64,000 nt of DNA from Streptomyces sp. cg36. Its GTDB lineage: Bacteria; Actinomycetota; Actinomycetes; Streptomycetales; Streptomycetaceae. The stretch lies in assembly GCF_041080675.1 (NCBI RefSeq), contig NZ_CP163520.1, positions 1,488,001 to 1,552,000 on the forward strand, given 5' to 3'. Each line of letters begins with the position of its first letter. Within the stretch, counting starts at the first letter, position 1. This document shows, in pieces, positions 49,586 to 58,390 of this stretch. The position numbers were made by a program, and so were the translations under genes. The notes under the pieces were generated by a model. It saw only the letters and a list, made by a program, of their open reading frames with translations, was not told the DNA's origin and did not search any database.

Positions 49586-51721
49586 TCACGCGGATTTGTC
49601 CCGCAACTCCTCCCGGTCAACCGGAAATGGTCCTTCCGCTTCCATCCGGGACAGCGAAATCTCCACCGGCACCTGCGGGCCCGAACACTCCCGCAGCCAG
49701 CGCCGCAGCACCCGGTGCACCTGCTCCGCGCCGACCAGTTCCGCCCCGTCCGCCACCGGCGCCGACAGGTCCAGGGGCGAGAGCAGGAACGGGCGGCCCT
49801 GCTCGCCGCCGAGGCCGCCGTGCGAGCCGATCTGCTCCTCGAAGGCGTGCACGGCGCCGGTCGCCGGGTCGTACATCGAGTTCACCATGACGTCCGCGGC
49901 GTGCGGGAAGGTGTCGGTGCGCCGCACCGCGTCGGCCGCGCCCGGCGCGAACCCGGCCAACGGCCCCTCCCCGTCGGCCAGTTCCGCGATCGGCACCTCC
50001 ACGGTCCCGCCCGCCTCCGGGCCGCCCCCGATGACCACCGCCCCGTGCTCCTCGCTGCGCACCAGCAGGAAGCCGATGCCCGGGTGCGAGGCGAGCGTGC
50101 GCAGCAGCGCGGGGTGGCGGGCGTCGATCTCCTCGCGGCTGAGGCGGCCCACCGTGTCCGGGAACGAGACCAGGCCCAGGTTGCCGGAGGCGAGCACCAC
50201 GGGGTCGCTCGCGGGCCCGGGGCGCCGCTCCTGCCCCGCCCGCTCCGGCCGGTGCAGCGCCACCCGGACCGCGGCACGGGCCTCCGCGCCGCTCTTGGTC
50301 CGCCCGGCGCTGCGCGGCACGGGCAGCCCGCACCCGGCCCGCACCAGGTCCTTCAGGGTCAGCCCGTAGGCGCCCGCGAACGTCTCGCCGGGGCTCTGGC
50401 CGTGGTCGGAGAGGAGCACGATCCGGTAGGCGCGCGGGGCGTGCTCGGCCACCTTGGCGAGCAGCGCGATCGACCGGTCGAGCCGCTCCAGGACCTGCCG
50501 GGCGTCGCGCCCGTGCGGCCCCGAGTGGTGGGCCACCTCGTCGTACGCCACCAGGTCCGCGTAGACGGCGGTGCGCCCGGCGAGCATGTCGCCGAGGACC
50601 GCCGCGACCACCACGTCGCGCTCGACGACGGTCGCGAACGCCCGGATGAACGGGTACAGCCCGCCGCGCCGCACCCGGGGCGTCTCGCCGCGCAGCCGGG
50701 CGCGGGTGGACTGGCCGATCTCCCGGCCGACCTCGGCGACGAAGGAGAGCGCGGTGCGGACCGAGTTGGCCGGGTCCGAGAAGTACGCGAAGTACCCGGC
50801 GCGCGAGCGGTTGCGGCGGCCCCGCCGGGCGGCCATCGACAGCACCAGGGCGAGCTGGTCGGCGCCGCCGGAGAAGAGGTTGCCGCGGCTGGCGCCGTCG
50901 ACGGTGAGCAGCCCCCCGTCGCCGGTCCGCTCGACGGCCCGGCGCTGGAGCTCGACGGCGGAGGCGGGCCGGTTGGAGACCATCAGCTCGCCGGTCTCCT
51001 TCTCGTACCAGCGGAACGCGGGCACGTCGAAGGTGCAGCCGTGCAGGATGCCGAGCTGGCTGGCGCCGGTCTGGCTGGACCAGTCGGTGCGCCACGGGGT
51101 GAGCCGGTGGGTGTCCGCCAGCCAGCCCGCCACCGTCGGCATCAGCCCGTCCGCCACCGCCCGGCGCAGCACGTCGTGGCCGACGCCGTCGAGCTGGAGG
51201 AAGACCGTGCCGGGCGGCTCCGCGCCGCGGTCGTCGTCGCCGCGCCGGCGGCGGCGCCGGTCGGCGAGCCGGGAGAGCCTGCGCCGGTAGGCGTTGTCGT
51301 CCCGGACCGCCAGCGCCGTCGAGGTGGCCGAGGCGACCGCCGACATGACGGCGGCCACCACCACCGCGGTCTCCGGCTGGGCGGCGCCGCGCCCGCTGGG
51401 GATCAGGCTGAGCGCGATCAGCAGCAGCGAGCCGTTGAGGAAGAACACCAGCAGGCCCAGGACCAGCGCCGGGACCAGCAGGAAGGCCCGCACGACCAGG
51501 GGCCACACCAGGGCCGAGAGCAGTCCGAAGGCGCCCGCGCCCCAGGCGGCGGTCAGGGCGACGCGGGTGACGCTGTCGCCGCCCGCGGATTTGAGCTGGA
51601 AGTCGGGCAGGATGCCCGCCAGGACCATCATGGTGAGGGTGGAGACCGCCCACACCACGACCACCCGCATCAGGGCGCTGCCCGCCGTCCGCCATCGCCC
51701 GGTACTCACGCCGCTCGTCAC
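49586..51721 (-). CDS. membrane protein with alkaline-phosphatase-type domain
   Basis: A 711-residue protein. The N-terminal 150 residues contain four hydrophobic segments of the phage-holin-4-like type (VVVVWAVSTLTMMVLAGIL, AFGLLSALVWPLVVRAFLL, PALVLGLLVFFLNGSLLLI, AVVVAAVMSAVASATSTAL). From about residue 165 a phosphodiesterase/alkaline-phosphatase-superfamily domain follows, with FLQLDGVGHDVL, DLVAYDEVAHHSGPHG and LLSDHGQSPGETF, each carrying metal-binding Asp and His. The GTG at 51721 follows GGAGAGG. It would act on a phosphate or phosphodiester at the membrane. Substrate unknown. Similar proteins are widespread in Streptomyces. Confidence 0.85.
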   Translation of the reverse strand: MTSGVSTGRWRTAGSALMRVVVVWAVSTLTMMVLAGILPDFQLKSAGGDSVTRVALTAAWGAGAFGLLSALVWPLVVRAFLLVPALVLGLLVFFLNGSLLLIALSLIPSGRGAAQPETAVVVAAVMSAVASATSTALAVRDDNAYRRRLSRLADRRRRRRGDDDRGAEPPGTVFLQLDGVGHDVLRRAVADGLMPTVAGWLADTHRLTPWRTDWSSQTGASQLGILHGCTFDVPAFRWYEKETGELMVSNRPASAVELQRRAVERTGDGGLLTVDGASRGNLFSGGADQLALVLSMAARRGRRNRSRAGYFAYFSDPANSVRTALSFVAEVGREIGQSTRARLRGETPRVRRGGLYPFIRAFATVVERDVVVAAVLGDMLAGRTAVYADLVAYDEVAHHSGPHGRDARQVLERLDRSIALLAKVAEHAPRAYRIVLLSDHGQSPGETFAGAYGLTLKDLVRAGCGLPVPRSAGRTKSGAEARAAVRVALHRPERAGQERRPGPASDPVVLASGNLGLVSFPDTVGRLSREEIDARHPALLRTLASHPGIGFLLVRSEEHGAVVIGGGPEAGGTVEVPIAELADGEGPLAGFAPGAADAVRRTDTFPHAADVMVNSMYDPATGAVHAFEEQIGSHGGLGGEQGRPFLLSPLDLSAPVADGAELVGAEQVHRVLRRWLRECSGPQVPVEISLSRMEAEGPFPVDREELRDKSA

Positions 51722-51808
51722 TGCCTCTCCGCCTTCGCCGTTCCCTCCCAGCGTGTCACAGGGGCGGAATCCGGCCGACGCGATGGTGCGCGCGGCGGTG
51801 GAGCGGGG

Positions 51809-52213
51809 TCAGCAGCCGTCGTACCCGGCGGTCGGCATGGAGAGGCGGCGGTGGATGTGGGCCTTCTTGGCGGCGTCGTAGGCGGGTTCGTCCAGCCCGG
51901 CCGTCTCCAGGCGCACCCCGCGCCGCTCGCACTCGGCGGAGAAGTCGGGCACCGAGGTCAACGCCCGTTCGAGGACGCGCTCGTTGGGCGCCACGAAGAG
52001 GTCCACCTGTCCGGCGTCCACGTCCGCCCACAGCCCCGCGTGGTCGGGGCGCAGCCCGTAGAAGAGCAGCTGCCGCGTGACCACGTACCCCTTGTCGGCG
52101 GCCCAGCGCGCGCACATCTCGTGCTGGCTTCGGGTGTCCACCAGGAAGGGGTCCAGGTCGAGTTCCTCCAGTGGGGTCAGACTGGCGATCGCCGCCACTC
52201 GTACGTCACCCAT
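51809..52213 (-). CDS. hypothetical protein, 134 aa
   Basis: A soluble protein starting at ATG 52213. It shows a repetitive alpha/beta character (MGDVRVAAIASLTPLEELDLDPF, then RQLLFYGLRPDHAGLWADVDAG, and VDLFVAPNERVLERAL), somewhat like the N-terminal part of serine recombinases in its WADVDAGQVDLFVA segment. No catalytic residues can be assigned and I do not recognise the family with confidence. It lies between the phosphodiesterase-like gene and the zinc-ribbon microprotein gene on the same strand, 47 bases from the latter. Confidence 0.7.
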   Translation of the reverse strand: MGDVRVAAIASLTPLEELDLDPFLVDTRSQHEMCARWAADKGYVVTRQLLFYGLRPDHAGLWADVDAGQVDLFVAPNERVLERALTSVPDFSAECERRGVRLETAGLDEPAYDAAKKAHIHRRLSMPTAGYDGC

Positions 52214-52259
52214 GACCGTCCCCCATGCCTCACGTCGTGGCGTAGACCCTACTCCTGGT

Positions 52260-52364
52260 TCAGGGCGGCGAGGAGTAGCCGCAGGAGTGGCAGATCTTCC
52301 AGCCGTCCTGGGTGACCGCGAGGATCCCGCCGCAGCGCGGGCACTGCTCCGAGTGCATGATCAT
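52260..52364 (-). CDS. 34-residue zinc-ribbon microprotein
   Basis: This is a short gene. ATG 52364 (MIMHSEQ; an internal ATG is at 52358) follows GGGAAGG at 6-7 bases. The product carries two CxxC knuckles, CPRCGG at residues 8-13 and CHSCGY at 24-29, separated by ILAVTQDGWKI, the spacing of a minimal zinc ribbon. It ends YSSPP. The strong ribosome site and perfect knuckles make a real gene likely. Such proteins may bind RNA polymerase, RNA or a partner protein. It is upstream of the 134-residue unknown gene, probably in the same operon. Confidence 0.75.
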   Translation of the reverse strand: MIMHSEQCPRCGGILAVTQDGWKICHSCGYSSPP

Positions 52365-52480
52365 GCCGGGCCTTCCCTTCGTGGACGCATGCCTACCCCG
52401 GGCCCCGTCGCCCGCGCTCCACGACACTTAGGCTCGTACACAACAGCGCGCGCGGTGGCTTTGGAGCGGAGGGATTTCGG

Positions 52481-53251
52481 GTGCCGGTGGAGATCACGTG
52501 GTGGGGGCACGCCACCTGCACGGTCGAGGACTCCGGGGTGCGGGTCCTGACCGACCCGCTCTTCGCCCGCAGGCTGGCGCACCTGCGCCGCCGCCGGGGC
52601 GCGGTGCCCCCGCCGGCGGCGGCCGTCGCGGACGTCGTCCTCGTCTCGCACCTGCACTCCGACCATCTGCACCTGCCCTCCCTGGCCCGGCTGGCACCCG
52701 GCACCCGGCTGGTGCTGCCGCACGGCGCGGTGCGGGCCGTGCCCGGCCTGCGCAAGCTGGACCTGCGGCTGACCGAGGTGCGCGCCGGGGAGCGGCTGGA
52801 CGTCGGCGAGCTGCGGATACGGGTGGTGAGCGCCCGGCACGACGGGCGGCGGCTGCCGTTCGGGCCGCACCGCTCGCCCGCGCTCGGCTATGTGGTGGAG
52901 GGCCGCGCCCGCACCTACTTCGCCGGGGACACCGGGCTCTTCGACGAGATGGCCGAGGAGGTCGGCCCCGTCGACGTGGCCCTGCTGCCGGTCGGCGGCT
53001 GGGGGCCCCACCTCGGGCCGGGCCATCTGGACGCGGGCCGGGCGGCCGAGGCGCTGGCCGCCCTCGCCCCGCGCGCGGCGGTGCCGGTGCACTACGGCAC
53101 GTACTGGCCGATCGGGCTCGACGGGGTGCGCCCGCACGAGTTCCACGCGCCGGGCGACGACTTCGTGCGGCACGCGGCCCGGCTGGCGCCCGGGGTGCGG
53201 GTGCACCGGCTGGGGCACGGCGAGAGCGTACGGCCCGAGGGCGCCCGGTGA
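52481..53251 (+). CDS. MBL-fold metal-dependent hydrolase
   Basis: A 256-residue protein of the UlaG/MBL type. ITWWGHATCTVEDSGVRVLTDP begins the fold, and the metal-binding motif is HLHSDHLHL (HxHxDH, about 56-64). Further ligands lie in VSARHDGRRLP and YFAGDTGLFDEM. GTG 52481 is preceded by GGAGGG. Its TGA overlaps the GTG of a DedA-family membrane gene, so the two are coupled. A role in phospholipid or lactone hydrolysis is possible; the group has varied substrates. Two further proteins of this type are encoded at 53918-55042 and 62299-63060. Confidence 0.88.
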   Translation: MPVEITWWGHATCTVEDSGVRVLTDPLFARRLAHLRRRRGAVPPPAAAVADVVLVSHLHSDHLHLPSLARLAPGTRLVLPHGAVRAVPGLRKLDLRLTEVRAGERLDVGELRIRVVSARHDGRRLPFGPHRSPALGYVVEGRARTYFAGDTGLFDEMAEEVGPVDVALLPVGGWGPHLGPGHLDAGRAAEALAALAPRAAVPVHYGTYWPIGLDGVRPHEFHAPGDDFVRHAARLAPGVRVHRLGHGESVRPEGAR

Positions 53252-53907
53252 TCGCCGCGCTGGTCGTACGGGCGGCGAGCCAGGTGCCGCCGGAGTCCAC
53301 CCAGCAGGCGCTCGGCTATCCGTCCCTGTTCATCCTGGTGGTGCTGGGCTCGCTGGTGCCGGTGGTGCCCACGGGGGCGCTGGTGTCGACCGCGGCCGTG
53401 GTGGCCTTCCACCAGACGGCCTGGTTCTCGCTGCTCCTGGTCTTCGCGGTGGGCGCGCTCGCCGCGTTCCTCGGCGACGTCGGCCTGTACTGGCTGGGGC
53501 AGCGCGGGGTGCGCTCGCAGAGCGGGTCGCGGTGGCTGGCGGCGCTGCGGGACCGGGCGGCGCCGGACCACCTGGAGCAGGCCCAGGACAAGCTGAACCG
53601 GCACGGGGCGGCGGTGCTCGTGCTGTCCCGGCTCGTCCCGGCCGGCCGGATCCCGGTGATGCTGGCGTGCCTGCTCGGCGGGATGCCGCTGCGCACCTTC
53701 GTCCGGGGCGACGTGCCGGCCTGCGTGGCCTGGGCGGGGGCGTACGGACTGATCGGCATCCTGGGCGGCTCGCTCTTCCCCGAGCCGTGGCAGGGCGTGG
53801 TGGCCGCGGTGGTCCTGACGGTGCTGATCAGCGGGGCCCCCTCGGTGTGGCGCAGGCTCCGGCGCCGGACCCCGGCGGCCCGGGAGGGCGCGCGGACACC
53901 CGAGTAG
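53248..53907 (+). CDS. DedA family membrane protein
   Basis: A 219-residue integral membrane protein. The family segments are GYPSLFILVVLGSLVPVVPTGALV, DVGLYWLGQRGVR and the Arg/Gly-containing LSRLVPAGRIPVMLACLLGGM, the SNARE-associated (VTT) domain. Bacterial DedA proteins are thought to be lipid scramblases or transporters of undecaprenyl phosphate and phospholipids. GTG 53248 overlaps the MBL stop by four bases. Pairing a lipid-handling membrane protein with an MBL hydrolase suggests phospholipid or polyprenyl-lipid turnover. Its 3' end is 10 bases from the converging MBL gene. Confidence 0.9.
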   Translation: MIAALVVRAASQVPPESTQQALGYPSLFILVVLGSLVPVVPTGALVSTAAVVAFHQTAWFSLLLVFAVGALAAFLGDVGLYWLGQRGVRSQSGSRWLAALRDRAAPDHLEQAQDKLNRHGAAVLVLSRLVPAGRIPVMLACLLGGMPLRTFVRGDVPACVAWAGAYGLIGILGGSLFPEPWQGVVAAVVLTVLISGAPSVWRRLRRRTPAAREGARTPE

Positions 53908-53917
53908 CGCGGGCGGC

Positions 53918-55042
53918 TCAGGCGGGCAGCAGCCGGGAGGAGCCGACCGGCAGGTCCCACAGATGGGTGCGCGGGCGTCCGGTGCGCTGCCAGGCCGCCC
54001 GCACCCGGGCCAGCGGCTCCAGGACCGGCTCGGCCGAGAGCACGAAGGTGCCCCAGTGCATCGGCGCCATCCGCCGGGCGCCGAGGTCCTCGCACGCCTG
54101 CACGGCCTCCTCCGGGTCGGCGTGCACATCGCGCAGCCACCAGCGCGGCGCGTACGCCCCGATCGGCAGCAGGGCCAGGTCGAGGGCGGGGTGGCGGCGG
54201 CCGATCTCCTTGAACCAGTGGCCGTATCCGGTGTCCCCGGCGAAGTACACGCGCCGCCCCCGGCTGTCGCCGATGACCCAGCCGCCCCACAGCGAGCGGC
54301 AGGTGTCGGTGAGGGAGCGCTTGGACCAGTGGTGGGCCGGTACGAAGTCGAACCGCACCGGCTCCCGGCCCGGCAGCGCCAGCTCCGCCGACTCCCACCA
54401 GTCGAGCTCGGTGACCCGGGTGAACCCCCGGCGCCGGCACCAGCGGGCCAGGCCCGCCGGGACGAACAGCGGGGTGTGGCGCGGCAGTCGGCGCAGGGTG
54501 GGGGCGTCCAGGTGGTCGTAGTGGTTGTGGCTGATGACGACGGCGTCGACGGGCGGCAGGTCCTCCCAGCGCACCCCGACGGGGGTGAGCCGGGCCGGGG
54601 TGCCGAGGATGCGGCGGGACCAGACGGGGTCGGTCAGCACGGTGAGCCCGCCGATCCGCACCACCCAGCTGGCGTGGCCCGCCCAGGTCACCGCGACGGT
54701 GGCGCGGTCCACGACGGGCAGCGGGCCGGGCGCGAACGGCAGGTCCACGATCCCGTGCAGACCCTCCGGTGGCGGGCGCAGCGCCCCCTCCCGGGCGAGC
54801 CGGGCCAGGGCCCGCAGGCCGGGCAGCGGGGCGGAGAGCCGGTCCGCGAACGACCGCGGCCAGCGCCGGAGTTCACCGAGGGGGCGCGGGGGCGCCCCGT
54901 GCCGTGCGTGGGGGCGCGCGTCCGGCCGCGCCGCGGCCGGGTGCTGCGGCGGCCCGGTGCGGCCCGGCCCCGCCGGGTGCTCCGCGCGCGCCGTGCGCTC
55001 CGCCTGGCCGGTGGGGTCCGTGCGCTCGGTCTGGTCCGTCAT
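53918..55042 (-). CDS. MBL-fold hydrolase, NAPE-PLD-like
   Basis: A 374-residue protein. The first 90 residues are disordered and Ala/Pro/Arg-rich. The metallo-beta-lactamase fold then begins VAVTWAGHASWVVRIGGLTVLTDP, with the motif SHNHYDHLD (HxHxDH, about 170-178), PAHHWSKRS, YFAGDTGYGHWFKE and PMHWGTF. The LTDPVWSRR and HWSKRS segments are shared with N-acyl-phosphatidylethanolamine phospholipase D-like proteins. It is downstream of the lysine-less aminotransferase-fold gene, which ends 32 bases before its start, and probably in one operon. Confidence 0.85.
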   Translation of the reverse strand: MTDQTERTDPTGQAERTARAEHPAGPGRTGPPQHPAAARPDARPHARHGAPPRPLGELRRWPRSFADRLSAPLPGLRALARLAREGALRPPPEGLHGIVDLPFAPGPLPVVDRATVAVTWAGHASWVVRIGGLTVLTDPVWSRRILGTPARLTPVGVRWEDLPPVDAVVISHNHYDHLDAPTLRRLPRHTPLFVPAGLARWCRRRGFTRVTELDWWESAELALPGREPVRFDFVPAHHWSKRSLTDTCRSLWGGWVIGDSRGRRVYFAGDTGYGHWFKEIGRRHPALDLALLPIGAYAPRWWLRDVHADPEEAVQACEDLGARRMAPMHWGTFVLSAEPVLEPLARVRAAWQRTGRPRTHLWDLPVGSSRLLPA

Positions 55043-55073
55043 CGGGGCGGCTCCTCGTCGCCGTGCATCGCCG

Positions 55074-56291
55074 TCATCTCAGTTCGTCGAGCGCCGCCGA
55101 GAAGTCGGCCAACGCCCCCGCCACCTGCGGCAGTTCCAGCGGGTCCGCCGCCGCCAGCGCCCCGGCGCGCTCGGCCGGGGTCGCCCCGAGGAGCGGGCCG
55201 GTGGCGAACCGGACGCGCAGGGCGCCCAGTTCGTCGCCGAAGCGGTGGCCGCCGGGCACGGGCGCCCCGAGCCGTCCGGTCAGGTACTCCTCCAGCTCCA
55301 TCGAGTCGGTGACCCCCCGGGCGGCCAGCCGGGCCCGCAGCGGGCCGAGGTCGGCGTAGAGGTGGCGGCCCGCCTGCGGGGGCCGGGCGAAGGCCCCAGC
55401 CGCGAGGACCGCCCGGTGCGCGGCGGCGGCGAGGGTGCCGTGCAGCGCGGCGGCCCGGCGGGTCCGGGCGGCGACCGGCTCGGGCTCCCCCAGCGCGTAC
55501 GCGGCGGCCTCGGCGACCGGGCCCGCGACCACCGCGCCCAGGGCGGTGAGCACGTCGAGGGTGCGGGCCCGGCGCTGGGCGCCGCGCTCGGTGTCGGGGA
55601 AGCGGGCGACGGCGGCGGGCCAGCCCGCCGGGGTGAAGGCGCCCGCCAGGTCCGCGAGGACCGTCACGTCGTCGGGGCACATCTCGGCGGGCCCGAACAG
55701 GACGGTCTCGCGCGGCCGGTGCAGGGTGTCGCGCCAGGTCTCGTCGCTGATGATGTGCAGCCCCTCGGCCACCGCCGCCTCGCACGCCTCGCGCACGGTC
55801 TCCGGCGGCGCGACCGTGGCGGTCGGGTCGTCGGCGACGGAGAGCACCAGGATCCGGGGCACCCCGCCCTCGGTGCGCACCCGGCGCACGGTCTCCAGGA
55901 GGGCGTAGGGGTCGGGCACTCCGCCGCACTCCGCCGGGGTCGGCACGTGGTAGGCGGGCCGCCCCAGGAGGCGGGCCTGCGGGGTCCACCAGGCCGGGCA
56001 GGGGCGGGGCAGCAGCACATCGCCCCCGTACGAGGCGAGCAGGGCGAAGAGCAGCGGCTGGGCGCCGGGGGCGGCGACCGCGAGCCCGGGCCCGCCGCGC
56101 AGCCCGCGCCGCCGCCAGTAGCCGCAGGCGGCCTCGCGCAGCGCGGGGCCGCCGCCGGGCGGCTCGGGGTCGGTGCGGGTGACGGCGGCGGCCAGGACGG
56201 CGGCCAGTTCGGGCAGGACGGGCAGGCCGGGGCCGGGTGCGGGCGGCCCGTAGCGCACGGGCCCGCGGCCCTCCGCCACCGTCCGGTGCAT
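55074..56291 (-). CDS. class I/II aminotransferase-fold protein lacking the PLP lysine
   Basis: A 405-residue protein with the fold of the aspartate-aminotransferase superfamily. It has ALREAACGYWRRRGL (small domain), ILVLSVADDPTATVAPPETV (where NP.NPTG would lie), IISDETWRD (PLP-pyridine Asp) and a C-terminal RVRFATG Arg. At the position of the Schiff-base lysine (S-x-S-K in related enzymes) it has VLADLAGAFTPAGW, with Gly where Lys is required. The NPTG-type Asn is also gone. It should therefore not catalyse transamination. It may be a binding or regulatory protein. It lies upstream of, and on the same strand as, the MBL hydrolase gene. Confidence 0.85.
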   Translation of the reverse strand: MHRTVAEGRGPVRYGPPAPGPGLPVLPELAAVLAAAVTRTDPEPPGGGPALREAACGYWRRRGLRGGPGLAVAAPGAQPLLFALLASYGGDVLLPRPCPAWWTPQARLLGRPAYHVPTPAECGGVPDPYALLETVRRVRTEGGVPRILVLSVADDPTATVAPPETVREACEAAVAEGLHIISDETWRDTLHRPRETVLFGPAEMCPDDVTVLADLAGAFTPAGWPAAVARFPDTERGAQRRARTLDVLTALGAVVAGPVAEAAAYALGEPEPVAARTRRAAALHGTLAAAAHRAVLAAGAFARPPQAGRHLYADLGPLRARLAARGVTDSMELEEYLTGRLGAPVPGGHRFGDELGALRVRFATGPLLGATPAERAGALAAADPLELPQVAGALADFSAALDELR

Positions 56292-56419
56292 GCGCGCCGC
56301 CTCCTTCGCACCCTGCGGTCCGCCGTTTCGGCCTCTTGAGCCCTTTATACGGAGGTTTGCTCGGCGGCGCCGCCCCGTATGCGTACGGAAGGGGGCACGG
56401 GGGCTGCGGGGAAGCCGGT

Positions 56420-57127
56420 TCAGACGGGGCGGGCCACGGCCGACAGTTCGCGCTCCAGGCCGCGTCCCTTGGTGCGCACCACGCCCTCGGCCACCTCGGA
56501 GAGCTTGCGGTTGGCGTGCTGGGACAGGGTGCGCAGCACGGTGAACGCGTCCTCGGCGCCGCACCCCAGGACGTGCATGACGATGCCGCTCGCCTGGTCG
56601 ATCACCGGGCGGGTGCGCAGCGCGGACTCCAGCTGCTCCACCTCGGCGAGGGCCGCCCGGTAGCGGCGGTCCCGCACGATGGCGGCGGTCGCCTCCTCGC
56701 CGAGGATGCTCACCGGGGCGCACACCGTCGCGTCCAGGGCGCCGGGGCGGAAGCTGTAGAGGCTGAGGGTGATGTCGATGTCGGCGCGGCGGAAGGGGAG
56801 GGTGAGGCAGGAGCGTACGCCGGATTCCAGGGCCAGGGCGCGGTAGCCGGGCCAGCGGTGTTCGGCGAGCAGGTCCCCGGAGTCCACCGCGGCGCCGAGG
56901 TCCAGCGCGGTCGGGATGGGCCCGTCGCCGCAGGCCAGCTGGACGGCGGCGAGCGGCGCGAGGTCCGGGTGGGTGGCGGTCACCCGGCGCTCGGGTCCGC
57001 TGACGGCGACGGTCGCCACGGCCCCGCACGAAGCGGGGGTGCAGCGCACCGACTGCTCGGCGAGGCGGGAGAGCCTGCGGACGGCCGAGGCGGAGTGCGG
57101 TCGTTGACGTTCCGGCTCGCAGCGCAT
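56420..57127 (-). CDS. GAF-ANTAR domain antitermination-type regulator
   Basis: A 235-residue signalling protein. A GAF domain (about 20-160) binds an unknown small ligand. A C-terminal ANTAR domain (residues about 165-225) has LESALRTRPVIDQASGIVMHVLGCGAEDAFTVLRTLSQHANRKL, the three-helix RNA-binding motif that recognises paired hexaloop stem-loops to stop termination. ATG 57127 follows GGAGG. Divergent from a PAS/GAF protein gene across 72 bases, it belongs to a stress-signalling group with that gene and the SigB-like sigma gene. Confidence 0.88.
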   Translation of the reverse strand: MRCEPERQRPHSASAVRRLSRLAEQSVRCTPASCGAVATVAVSGPERRVTATHPDLAPLAAVQLACGDGPIPTALDLGAAVDSGDLLAEHRWPGYRALALESGVRSCLTLPFRRADIDITLSLYSFRPGALDATVCAPVSILGEEATAAIVRDRRYRAALAEVEQLESALRTRPVIDQASGIVMHVLGCGAEDAFTVLRTLSQHANRKLSEVAEGVVRTKGRGLERELSAVARPV

Positions 57128-57199
57128 GGGAAGAACCTCCTGCGGAGCGGGTTCCCTGCGCCCGGTCCGGGAAACGGCCGGACGGGCTAACTTGCTGGT

Positions 57200-58390
57200 A
57201 TGACGCAGACGGCGGACGACTTCGGCGAGGAACTGGCGGACTTCGTCCGGCGGGTGGCCGAACTGCGCACCGCGCGCTCGCGCTCCGACGGGGAGCATCG
57301 GACCGTGCTGGACGCCGCGCTCTTCGAGCTCCAGCACGTCGCCGACGAGCTGTGGCCGCGCTACGAGCAGTTCACGGCCGGCGCGGCCGGCTCCCCCGCC
57401 GACCGGCAGGAACGGCAGCTGCTCAAGGCGCTGTTCCAGCGGCTGCCGCTGCCGGTGGCCCTGGTCGACCGGGAGACGGTGGTGCGCAGGCTGAACTTCG
57501 CGGCCTCCGGCCTGACCGGGGTGCGGGCCGGCTACGCCACCGGACGGCCGCTGGCCGGACTGCTGATGCCGGGCGACCGGGCGGCCTTTCGCTCGCAGGC
57601 CGCGGCGGTGGCGCGCGGCGAGGGCGACCGGGGCCTGACCGTACGCCTCCAGCAGCGCCCCGAGGAGCCGCTGCTGGCCACCCTGACCGCGCTGCGCCCG
57701 CCCGACGAGCCGTATCCGGCCGTCCTGGTCGTCTTCCAGCCGGGCATACCCCGGGCCACCGGCACCGCCCCGCAGCCCGAGCTGCCCGACCTCGCCGAGT
57801 CGACCCGGCACGCCGAACTGATGGACCTGGTCGACACGATGGCGGCGGTGCTGCTGCGGCTGCCCTCCGCCGACCGCGCCGAGGTGCTCGCCGAAGCGGC
57901 CCCGGTGCTGTGCGGGCGGTTCGCCCAGTGGGTGGTCGCGGACCTGGTGGACGAGGGGCTGCGGCGGGTACGGGTGCTCGGCCCGGCCGCCGAGGAGGCC
58001 GCCGCGCTGCGGCACGCCATCGCCGGGCAGGACCCGGCCGGCTGTCCGCTGGTCGCGGAGGCCGCCCGGGCCGGGGCGAGCGCGCTCCAGGTGCAGCCCG
58101 AGGAGACCGACGGCTTCGGGCACGACGGGCAGGGGGCCGAGGTGCTGGCCCGGGCCGGGGTGACCTCCCTGCTCTGTGTGCCCCTGGGCGCGCCGGGCCC
58201 CGTGGAAGGGGTGCTCACCCTGTTCCGTACGGGGTCGGCGCGGCCGTTCTCGATGGCCGAGGGCCGGGCGCTGGACACGATGTCGCGGCACCTGGCGCTG
58301 GCTATGCGGCGTGCGGACGCGCTGGGCGGTGCGGCGCCGGAGCCTGCTCCCGCAGGGCCTGGTCCCGCAGACGGGTGCAGCAGCGAGTGA
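57200..58390 (+). CDS. PAS/GAF-domain signalling protein
   Basis: A 396-residue cytosolic sensor. After a helical N-terminus there is a PAS-like region (about 90-180, LPLPVALVDRETVVRRLNFAA), a linker and a GAF domain (about 210-375, VDTMAAVLLRLPSADRAEVL, SLLCVPLGAPGPVEGVLTLF). It lacks a PP2C, kinase or DNA-binding output domain, so it may act through a partner. ATG 57200 has a TAACTT box 8-13 bases upstream and no ribosome site, suggesting a leaderless transcript. Its last 89 bases overlap the end of the convergent sigma-factor gene, an unusually long overlap for real genes. Confidence 0.82.
   Translation: MTQTADDFGEELADFVRRVAELRTARSRSDGEHRTVLDAALFELQHVADELWPRYEQFTAGAAGSPADRQERQLLKALFQRLPLPVALVDRETVVRRLNFAASGLTGVRAGYATGRPLAGLLMPGDRAAFRSQAAAVARGEGDRGLTVRLQQRPEEPLLATLTALRPPDEPYPAVLVVFQPGIPRATGTAPQPELPDLAESTRHAELMDLVDTMAAVLLRLPSADRAEVLAEAAPVLCGRFAQWVVADLVDEGLRRVRVLGPAAEEAAALRHAIAGQDPAGCPLVAEAARAGASALQVQPEETDGFGHDGQGAEVLARAGVTSLLCVPLGAPGPVEGVLTLFRTGSARPFSMAEGRALDTMSRHLALAMRRADALGGAAPEPAPAGPGPADGCSSE

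Noticed and set aside
47894..52315. A 1,473-codon plus-strand open frame
   Set aside because: It runs antisense over several well-supported minus-strand genes and has no recognisable domain; it is a GC-rich frame shadow.
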